From an uncultured Lachnospiraceae bacterium (GTDB lineage Bacteria > Bacillota > Clostridia > Lachnospirales > Lachnospiraceae), in assembly GCA_945836355.1 (NCBI GenBank), contig CAMALD010000125.1, forward strand, positions 1 through 5,211: a stretch of 5,211 nucleotides of DNA. Direction: 5' to 3'. How positions within the stretch are numbered: the stretch's first letter is position 1; every line of letters begins with the position of its first letter. The position numbers were made by a program, and so were the translations under genes. The notes under the pieces were generated by a model that was not told where the DNA came from, did not search any database, and saw nothing but the letters and a program-made list of their open reading frames with translations. Of the stretch, positions 1 to 5,211 are shown piece after piece.

Positions 1-33
1 CTCACAAATCCCCATTTTACGGGCATTTGCGAG
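1..33 (-). terminator. Probable rho-independent terminator of guaA, U-tract cut off by the window edge
   Basis: Ten bases after the guaA stop codon, the minus-strand transcript can fold into a 13-position stem (33-21 against 13-1) with a 7-nt loop (20-14). Twelve of the 13 positions pair, counting one G:U wobble, and the only mismatch is G-G (24/10). The wobble (30/4) becomes an A-C mismatch on the plus strand, so the structure is better suited to the guaA direction. A run of five As (39-35) sits just before the stem, which is common in intrinsic terminators. The expected U-tract would lie to the left of base 1 and cannot be seen. On the plus strand the same run gives five Ts after the stem, so bidirectional action is possible. 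Confidence 0.7.
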
Positions 34-43
34 CTTTTTGTAA

Positions 44-1585
44 TTATTCAAACTCAATCGTCGCCGGTGGTTTCCCCGTGCAATCATACATTACCCTGTT
101 AACACCCTTTACCTCATTGACAATACGGTTTGTCACCCTGTCAAGCACCTCCCACGGAATGTGAGCGCTCTCTGCGGTCATGAAGTCGCTGGTGGTTACC
201 GCGCGCAGCGCAACGGCGTAATCGTAGGTGCGGCCGTCTCCCATGACGCCCACGGAACGCATGTTGGTAAGGGCCGCGAAATACTGACCGAGGTCCTTGT
301 TCACGCCTGCTTTGGCAATCTCCTCGCGGTAGATGGCATCGGCATCCTGAACGATGCGGACTTTGTCCGCGGTAACCTCGCCGACGATACGAATACCCAG
401 ACCCGGGCCAGGGAACGGCTGGCGGTATACGAGGTATTCCGGTATGCCGAGCTCCAGACCTGCCTTGCGCACTTCGTCCTTAAACAACAGACGGAGCGGC
501 TCAATGATCTCCTTGAAATCTACATAATCCGGCAGACCACCAACGTTGTGATGGGACTTGATGACTGCGGATTTGCCCAGACCACTCTCGATGACATCCG
601 GGTAAATCGTGCCCTGCACCAGATAATCGACTGCGCCGATTTTCTTTGCTTCTTCCTCGAATACACGGATGAACTCTTCGCCAATGATCTTTCTCTTGGC
701 CTCCGGCTCGGTTACTCCGGCTAACTTGCTGTAAAAACGCTCCTGCGCGTTGACACGGATAAAATTCAAATCATACGGGCCTTCCGGGCCAAATACCGCC
801 TCAACCTCATTGCCCTCATTCTTGCGGAGAAGGCCGTGATCCACAAAGACGCAGGTAAGCTGCCTGCCGACTGCCTTGGACAAAAGTACCGCAGCCACGG
901 ACGAATCCACACCGCCGGAAAGTGCACACAGAACCTTGCCGCTGCCCACCTTCTCGCGAAGCTGCTTAATTGTAGTCTCTACGAAGGAGGACATCTTCCA
1001 GTCGCCTGCGCAGCCGCAGACCTTATAGACAAAGTTGGAGAGCATCTGCATGCCCTGCTGCGTATGCATCACCTCCGGATGGAACTGGGTCGCGTACAAT
1101 CCGCGTCCCGGGCACTCCATAGCTGCCACCGGGCATACCGGTGTGTGTGCCGTAACCGCAAAGCCCTCCGGCATTTTTTCAATATAATCGGTGTGGCTCA
1201 TCCAGCAGATGGTCTTTGCATCTACACCTTCAAATAATACCGTGGAACAATCAACATCGACTTCGGTCTTGCCGTATTCGCTGACCGGCGCGGTAGCCAC
1301 CTTGCCGCCGAGCATATATGCCATAAGCTGGGAACCGTAACAGATACCGAGTATCGGGATACCCATGTCAAAAATCTCCTTCGGGCAATGCGGCGACTCC
1401 TCATTGTATACGCTGTTCGGCCCACCGGTAAATATGATGCCCTTCGGGTTCATTTCTCTGATTTTATCAAGTCCAAGACTAAATGGGTGTACTTCGCAGT
1501 AAACGTTACATTCTCTTACACGTCTTGCGATGAGTTGATTATACTGTCCGCCGAAATCGAGAACAATAATCAATTCTTTCTCCAT
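44..1585 (-). CDS. guaA: GMP synthase (glutamine-hydrolysing)
   Basis: Cytosolic enzyme of the last step of de novo GMP synthesis: XMP + ATP + glutamine gives GMP + AMP + PPi + glutamate. It is 513 residues, the usual Bacillota length. The N-terminal class I glutamine amidotransferase domain (about 1-195) has the oxyanion motif TGGP (53-56), nucleophile Cys82 in GICYGSQ, and the catalytic pair His169 and Glu171 in QFHPEV. The ATP-pyrophosphatase domain (about 200-385) has the P-loop SGGVDSS (223-229). The C-terminal dimerisation domain carries [10 protein letters not shown] and [17 protein letters not shown] and ends in [10 protein letters not shown] chose the start at 1585 because AAGGAGG lies 8 nt upstream and the protein then begins [14 protein letters not shown], as expected for the family. 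An in-frame ATG at 1630 would add 15 residues unlike the family. All key residues are present. The gene probably has its own promoter in the preceding 117-bp spacer, and no purine riboswitch is visible there. Confidence 0.98.
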   Translation of the reverse strand: MEKELIIVLDFGGQYNQLIARRVRECNVYCEVHPFSLGLDKIREMNPKGIIFTGGPNSVYNEESPHCPKEIFDMGIPILGICYGSQLMAYMLGGKVATAPVSEYGKTEVDVDCSTVLFEGVDAKTICWMSHTDYIEKMPEGFAVTAHTPVCPVAAMECPGRGLYATQFHPEVMHTQQGMQMLSNFVYKVCGCAGDWKMSSFVETTIKQLREKVGSGKVLCALSGGVDSSVAAVLLSKAVGRQLTCVFVDHGLLRKNEGNEVEAVFGPEGPYDLNFIRVNAQERFYSKLAGVTEPEAKRKIIGEEFIRVFEEEAKKIGAVDYLVQGTIYPDVIESGLGKSAVIKSHHNVGGLPDYVDFKEIIEPLRLLFKDEVRKAGLELGIPEYLVYRQPFPGPGLGIRIVGEVTADKVRIVQDADAIYREEIAKAGVNKDLGQYFAALTNMRSVGVMGDGRTYDYAVALRAVTTSDFMTAESAHIPWEVLDRVTNRIVNEVKGVNRVMYDCTGKPPATIEFE

Positions 1586-1593
1586 TGTTTGTT

Positions 1594-1600
1594 CCTCCTT
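1594..1600 (-). promoter_or_regulatory. Ribosome binding site of guaA
   Basis: The minus strand reads AAGGAGG, a seven-base match to the anti-Shine-Dalgarno sequence, with an 8-nt spacer to the ATG at 1585-1583. It decides the start: the alternative in-frame ATG at 1630-1628 has no comparable site in front of it, and this sequence would fall inside the longer reading frame. Confidence 0.9.
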
Positions 1601-1628
1601 AAAAGTATTTCCTGCTTCTTTGCCCCTC

Positions 1629-1660
1629 ATTGTACTATAGTTTTGCCAAAAATGCTACAA
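1629..1660 (-). promoter_or_regulatory. Candidate sigma-A type promoter for guaA
   Basis: The AT-rich minus strand contains TATAGTACAAT (1639-1629), which offers two overlapping -10 candidates: TATAGT (1639-1634) and TACAAT (1634-1629, five of six to TATAAT). The -35 element is poor. TTGTAG (1660-1655) matches the TTG of the consensus but sits 15 nt from TATAGT and 20 nt from TACAAT, neither ideal. A start about 7 nt downstream of the -10 would give a leader of about 35-45 nt, enough for the ribosome binding site but too short for a purine riboswitch. The call rests on the -10 and on position; no start site can be proved from sequence alone. Confidence 0.4.
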
Positions 1661-1674
1661 AATTTTCTTTGTAG
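1655..1674 (-). terminator. Weak terminator-like hairpin after yfbR
   Basis: About 28 nt past the yfbR stop, the minus strand has CTACAAA (1674-1668) and TTTGTAG (1661-1655), a perfect 7-bp inverted repeat that an inner G:U pair extends to leave a 4-nt loop. It is followed by CATTTTT and preceded by a run of As, so outer A:U pairs could lengthen it. The stem has only two G:C pairs, which is weak for an intrinsic terminator. It overlaps the poor -35 candidate of guaA. It may end yfbR transcription, act in both directions (the plus strand also has a T-run after it), or be chance in AT-rich DNA. Confidence 0.35.
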
Positions 1675-1702
1675 TGATTTTTTGTACTGTCACATGCGGT
1701 AT

Positions 1703-2299
1703 CTATCTTTCGCGCAGTTCGTCCAATGTCATGCGGTATGCGGGCATAAACTCTTCACGGAACACGTCCAGTTCTTCCAGCTTCATCTGGTCAAGCGCCG
1801 CCTCGGTGGCTTTGCGTGCATAGGTGAATTCGGCGTTCTGCATGGTTTCTTCCTCATAGCATTTAATCAGTGCCGACAGCTTATCAGCCGCCTTCACCAG
1901 CCTGCACAGATATGCATCCTCCGCCGGAGGAAAAAACAGCGGCTCATATGCCGCGCGAATGTCCTGCGGCAAAAGCTCCAGCAGCTGATTGGCGGCAACG
2001 TCCTCAATATTCTTAAAAGTGTCTCTCATCTCTTCGCTGTAATACTTGACCGGCGTCGGCATATCGCCGGTGATAATCTCCGTACAGTCGTGATACAGCC
2101 CAATCAATGCCGCCCTCTGCACGTCCAGCTGTTTTCCAAAACGAGTGTTGCCGATGACAGCCAAAAGGTGAGCCAGCATGGCAACCTCCATGGAATGCTC
2201 GCTGATGTTTTCCTTGCGAGAATTGCGCATCAGCGCCCAGCGGTCAATGTATTTCATGCGCGACATCATCGCGCTGAACTTACTGATCTGTTCTGACAT
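1703..2299 (-). CDS. yfbR: HD-domain 5'-deoxynucleotidase, YfbR family
   Basis: Predicted cytosolic metal-dependent phosphatase that converts deoxyribonucleoside 5'-monophosphates to deoxynucleosides, as known for E. coli YfbR; this supports dNTP pool balance and salvage. The 198-residue protein matches YfbR in length and along most of its sequence from memory: a basic N-terminus with R20-W21 and LMRN (23-26), then the HD metal ligands His35 (in SEHS), His70-Asp71 (in LYHDCTE) and Asp139 (in KAADKL). Glu74 lines up with the catalytic Glu72 of E. coli, and GDMPTPVKY (78-86) is highly characteristic. The start at 2299 is supported by AAGGAG 6 nt upstream. It lies 108 bp after uvrA on the same strand with no clear terminator between, so co-transcription is possible; guaA follows after 117 bp. 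Substrate preference in this organism is inferred from the family. Confidence 0.9.
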   Translation of the reverse strand: MSEQISKFSAMMSRMKYIDRWALMRNSRKENISEHSMEVAMLAHLLAVIGNTRFGKQLDVQRAALIGLYHDCTEIITGDMPTPVKYYSEEMRDTFKNIEDVAANQLLELLPQDIRAAYEPLFFPPAEDAYLCRLVKAADKLSALIKCYEEETMQNAEFTYARKATEAALDQMKLEELDVFREEFMPAYRMTLDELRER

Positions 2300-2344
2300 A
2301 GTGTTCTCCTTGTCTGTTATTCATGAGCAGGACACATAAACACT
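2300..2344 (-). other. Potential hairpin covering the yfbR ribosome binding site
   Basis: In the minus-strand RNA, AGTGTTT (2344-2338) can pair with GAACACT (2306-2300), six Watson-Crick pairs plus one G:U. TCCT (2332-2329) can pair with AGGA (2310-2307) inside the Shine-Dalgarno. The two stems stack on the 3' side, with a 5-nt bulge (2337-2333) on the 5' side and an 18-nt loop (2328-2311). If it forms, it would hide most of the ribosome binding site and reach the base before the ATG. No ligand-binding fold or anti-hairpin was recognised, and a structure of this size can arise by chance. Confidence 0.25.
2306..2311 (-). promoter_or_regulatory. Ribosome binding site of yfbR
   Basis: AAGGAG on the minus strand, 6 nt before the ATG at 2299-2297. 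It fixes the start at this Met rather than at internal Met11, Met12 or Met15. Part of it can pair with bases 2329-2332 in the hairpin described separately. Confidence 0.85.
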
Positions 2345-2407
2345 TTGTTCCCCGCCTTTATCATGCTTCCGTCGTTTCACATAGTATCGTGCGTGCCCCA
2401 TCGCCTG

Positions 2408-5211
2408 TTATTTCTTCAGGTACTTCTTCACATACTGCCCGGTGTAGGAAATTTTCTTTTTCGCCACCTCCTCCGGTGTGCCTTTGGCAATAACGGTGCC
2501 CCCCTTATCGCCGCCCTCCGGACCGATATCGATAATGTAGTCCGCGGTTTTGATAACATCCAGATTGTGCTCAATGACTACTACTGTGTTGCCCCCCTCG
2601 GTCAGGCGCTGCAGGATATCTACCAGCTTGTGCACATCCGCAAAGTGCAGACCGGTGGTCGGTTCGTCCAGAATGTAGATGGTCTTGCCGGTGCTGCGGC
2701 GGCTGAGCTCTGTCGCCAGCTTGATACGCTGTGCTTCGCCGCCCGACAGCGAGGTGGACGGATGTCCGAGCTTTAAATAGGACAGGCCGACATCGTTCAA
2801 GGTTTCGATTTTACGTCGGATAGCAGGTACATTCTCAAAGAAATGCACAGCCTCCTCGATTGTCATATCCAATACATCATAGATTGTCTTGCCCTTGTAG
2901 CGCACATCCAGCGTCTCACGGTTGTAACGCTTGCCCTCGCACACCTCACAAGGCACGTATACATCCGGCAGGAAATTCATCTCAATTTTGATAATGCCAT
3001 CACCGGAGCAGGCTTCACAGCGTCCGCCCTTGACGTTAAAGCTGAATCTTCCCTTGGTATAGCCCTTCATCTTCGCATCCTGCGTGGAGGCAAATAAATC
3101 GCGTATCAAGTCAAACACACCGGTATAGGTGGCCGGATTCGAGCGCGGCGTGCGTCCAATCGGCGACTGGTCAATGCTGATGACCTTGTCCAGCTGCTCC
3201 GTACCAAGGATGGCATCGTGGTCGCCCGCAATCGTGCGTGCACGGTTCAGCTTCTTTGCAAGGCTCTTGTACAAAATCTCATTGACCAGAGAGCTCTTAC
3301 CCGAACCGGATACCCCCGTGACACAGGTAAACACGCCAAGAGGAATATCCACGTCAATATTCTTGAGGTTATGCTCACGCGCGCCCTTAATCGTCAAAAA
3401 GCCGGTCGGTTTGCGCCGCCTGGACGGCACCGGAATCTCCAATCGATGGCTCAGGTAAGCGCCCGTGATGGATTCCGGCGTATTCATAATCTCCTCTGCG
3501 GTGCCCGCAGCCACCACCTCACCGCCATGCGAACCCGCACCCGGCCCGATATCTACAATATAGTCCGCTGCAAACATCGTGTCCTCGTCATGTTCCACCA
3601 CAATCAGGGTATTGCCGAGATCGCGAAGATGCTTGAGCGTCCCCAGCAGCTTGTCATTATCCCTCTGGTGCAGCCCGATGCTCGGCTCGTCCAGAATATA
3701 CGCCACGCCGACCAGCCCGGAACCAATCTGCGTTGCCAGACGGATGCGCTGTGCCTCGCCGCCCGAAAGGCTGCCGGTGGCACGCGCCAGGGTCAGGTAA
3801 TCCAGCCCGACATCCACCAGAAACTGCAGTCTGGCGCGAATCTCCTTCAAAATCAGCTCACCGATTTTAGCCTGCTGGGAGGTCAGCTTCAAATCAGCCA
3901 TGAAATCCTTCAGATCACGCACGGAGCATTCGGTCACTTCGGCAATGTTGCGGTCTCCTACAGTCACAGCCAGCGCTCCCGGCTTCAGGCGTTTTCCCTT
4001 GCACACCTTACACGGGGTGGAATTCATGTATGTCTCATATTCTGCCTTTGAGGACTCCGAGGAAGTCTCGCGGTAGCGGCGCTCCACATTGCGAATCAGC
4101 CCCTCAAACTCGACATCATACACGCCCTCGCCGCGCTGTCCCTTATAGTGGACCTTCACCTTGCGCCCGTCCGTGCCGTGAATCAGCATGTGTCGGATAT
4201 CCTCGGGTAGATCCTTGTATGGGGTATAAAGATCAAACTTGTATTCCTTCGCCAGCGCCTCAAGTATGCAGCGGGTGTAGCTCGACTTATCCACTGCCGA
4301 CTGCCACCCCGGCACAGCGATAGCCCCCTCCGCAAGGCTGATGCCCGTGTCCGGAATCATCAGCTCCTCCGCAAACTCCATCTTGATGCCGATACCATGA
4401 CATTCCGGGCAGGCTCCAAACGGGTTGTTAAAGGAGAAGGAACGCGGCTCCAGCTCTTCAATGCTGATACCACAATCAGGACAGGAAAAGCTCTGACTGA
4501 ACATAATCTCCCTGTCACCGATTACGTCCACCACCAGCAGACCGTCTGTGAGCTTGAGCACGCTCTCAATGGAGTCCGTCATACGCTTTTCGATACCGGC
4601 TCTGACCACCAGACGGTCAATGATAATCTCAATATTATGCTTAATGTTCTTTTCCAGCTTAATTTCTTCACTCAGGTCATAAACATTCCCATCCACGCGC
4701 ACACGCACATAGCCGCTGCGCTTCGCCTGTTCAAATATCTTGGCATGCTCCCCCTTGCGTCCGCGCACAACCGGTGCCAGTAGCTGGAGCTTTGTCCCCT
4801 CCGGCAGCCGCATAATCTCGTCCACCATCTCATCCACCGTCTGTCTGTGAATCTCACGACCGCACTTCGGGCAGTGCGGGATACCGATGCGCGCATACAA
4901 AAGGCGGAAATAATCGTAGATTTCCGTGACGGTGCCCACCGTGGAACGCGGGTTGCGGTTTGTGGACTTCTGGTCGATGGAAATCGCCGGGGACAGCCCC
5001 TCGATACTCTCCACGTTCGGCTTCTCCATCTGCCCGAGGAACATTCTCGCGTATGAGGACAGGGACTCCATGTAACGCCTCTGTCCTTCCGCGTAGATGG
5101 TATCAAACGCCAGGGAGGATTTGCCCGAGCCGCTCAGGCCCGTCAGCACCACAAACTCATTGCGCGGAATATCCACATCAATTCCCTTCAAGTTGTGCTC
5201 CTTCGCACCAC
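2408..5211 (-). CDS. uvrA: UvrABC excinuclease subunit A, 5' end beyond the window
   Basis: DNA-damage sensor of nucleotide excision repair: a dimeric ABC-type ATPase that loads UvrB at bulky lesions. 933 complete codons are visible. The frame stays open to the edge and begins [11 protein letters not shown], the usual UvrA opening, so about 10 residues are missing against the family length of about 940-957. Counting from the first full codon: Walker [10 protein letters not shown] (24-32); CPKC (113-116); UvrB-binding region (about 120-230); zinc module CxxC...CxxC (243-270); CKVC (400-403); ABC signature LSGGEAQRI (from 480); Walker B ILDEPS (505-510); second Walker [10 protein letters not shown] (632-640); zinc finger CX2C-X19-CX2C (731-757); second signature (from 821) and Walker B ILDEPT (846-851). 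Everything needed looks intact. A TTG at 5191 is an internal Leu codon, not the start. uvrB commonly precedes uvrA in Bacillota and may lie to the right. The promoter and any LexA site are outside the window. Confidence 0.98.
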   Translation of the reverse strand, partial: GAKEHNLKGIDVDIPRNEFVVLTGLSGSGKSSLAFDTIYAEGQRRYMESLSSYARMFLGQMEKPNVESIEGLSPAISIDQKSTNRNPRSTVGTVTEIYDYFRLLYARIGIPHCPKCGREIHRQTVDEMVDEIMRLPEGTKLQLLAPVVRGRKGEHAKIFEQAKRSGYVRVRVDGNVYDLSEEIKLEKNIKHNIEIIIDRLVVRAGIEKRMTDSIESVLKLTDGLLVVDVIGDREIMFSQSFSCPDCGISIEELEPRSFSFNNPFGACPECHGIGIKMEFAEELMIPDTGISLAEGAIAVPGWQSAVDKSSYTRCILEALAKEYKFDLYTPYKDLPEDIRHMLIHGTDGRKVKVHYKGQRGEGVYDVEFEGLIRNVERRYRETSSESSKAEYETYMNSTPCKVCKGKRLKPGALAVTVGDRNIAEVTECSVRDLKDFMADLKLTSQQAKIGELILKEIRARLQFLVDVGLDYLTLARATGSLSGGEAQRIRLATQIGSGLVGVAYILDEPSIGLHQRDNDKLLGTLKHLRDLGNTLIVVEHDEDTMFAADYIVDIGPGAGSHGGEVVAAGTAEEIMNTPESITGAYLSHRLEIPVPSRRRKPTGFLTIKGAREHNLKNIDVDIPLGVFTCVTGVSGSGKSSLVNEILYKSLAKKLNRARTIAGDHDAILGTEQLDKVISIDQSPIGRTPRSNPATYTGVFDLIRDLFASTQDAKMKGYTKGRFSFNVKGGRCEACSGDGIIKIEMNFLPDVYVPCEVCEGKRYNRETLDVRYKGKTIYDVLDMTIEEAVHFFENVPAIRRKIETLNDVGLSYLKLGHPSTSLSGGEAQRIKLATELSRRSTGKTIYILDEPTTGLHFADVHKLVDILQRLTEGGNTVVVIEHNLDVIKTADYIIDIGPEGGDKGGTVIAKGTPEEVAKKKISYTGQYVKKYLKK

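Noticed and set aside
161..724. 187-codon open frame on the plus strand inside guaA
   Set aside because: Antisense to the ATP-pyrophosphatase and dimerisation domains of GuaA; no domain or family resemblance.
1388..2296. 302-codon open frame on the plus strand across the guaA-yfbR spacer and most of yfbR
   Set aside because: It runs antisense to two genes with full family motifs, has low-complexity, Cys/His/Leu-rich content with no recognisable domain, and has no convincing ribosome binding site.
2321..2401. 26-codon minus-strand ORF in the uvrA-yfbR spacer, basic in its first half
   Set aside because: No good ribosome binding site (only CAGGCG before the ATG), too short to judge, and no family recognised. 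It nearly fills the spacer, so conservation in relatives would be the only reason to revisit it.
2345..2407. Possible terminator or promoter just after uvrA
   Set aside because: I found no stable stem with a T-run and no spaced -35/-10 pair; TACTAT-like and TGATAA-like hexamers lack a partner at 16-18 nt.
3218..4051. 277-codon open frame on the plus strand inside uvrA
   Set aside because: Antisense shadow of the highly conserved UvrA frame; no recognisable motif. Long shadows are expected opposite a GC-moderate, codon-biased gene.
4672..5106. 144-codon minus-strand frame overlapping uvrA in another phase
   Set aside because: Same-strand out-of-frame shadow with Arg/Ser-rich, domain-free content; the UvrA frame clearly codes here.
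1703..5211. Defence or other novel system formed by uvrA and the adjacent HD-domain protein
   Set aside because: HD-domain proteins occur in defence systems, but this one matches the housekeeping YfbR family along its length, and UvrA is a full canonical repair protein. No effector, sensor or mobile context is present.

Overview
The window holds three ordinary housekeeping genes, all on the minus strand, so transcription runs from right to left: uvrA (its first few codons lie beyond the right edge), a yfbR-type HD-domain 5'-deoxynucleotidase, and guaA (GMP synthase). No frame is broken. There are no RNA genes, mobile elements, CRISPR arrays or long non-coding stretches. I found no evidence of an undescribed multi-gene system.

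The organism is most likely a Bacillota member of class Clostridia, probably Lachnospiraceae-like. Base composition looks close to 50% GC. Both visible gene starts have strong purine-rich Shine-Dalgarno sequences (AAGGAGG and AAGGAG). GuaA is 513 residues, the usual Bacillota length, and ends in IEFE, a tail I associate from memory with Clostridia. The promoter and terminator regions are AT-rich. This placement is inference; no database comparison was possible.

Layout, in transcription order. 5211-2408 is UvrA, the damage-recognition ATPase of nucleotide excision repair, with all of its catalytic and zinc motifs visible. 2407-2300 is a 108-bp spacer with no clear terminator or promoter, so uvrA and yfbR may share a transcript. 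A possible hairpin in this spacer would cover the yfbR ribosome binding site. 2299-1703 is YfbR. 1702-1586 is a 117-bp AT-rich spacer with a weak hairpin, a promoter-like sequence and the strong guaA ribosome binding site. 1585-44 is GuaA. 33-1 is a long stem-loop that looks like the guaA terminator, cut off by the left edge before its U-tract.

The genes share a loose theme of nucleotide and DNA maintenance: UvrA finds bulky lesions, YfbR removes phosphate from deoxynucleoside monophosphates, and GuaA makes GMP from XMP. The spacing argues for guaA being its own transcription unit rather than part of an operon with the other two.
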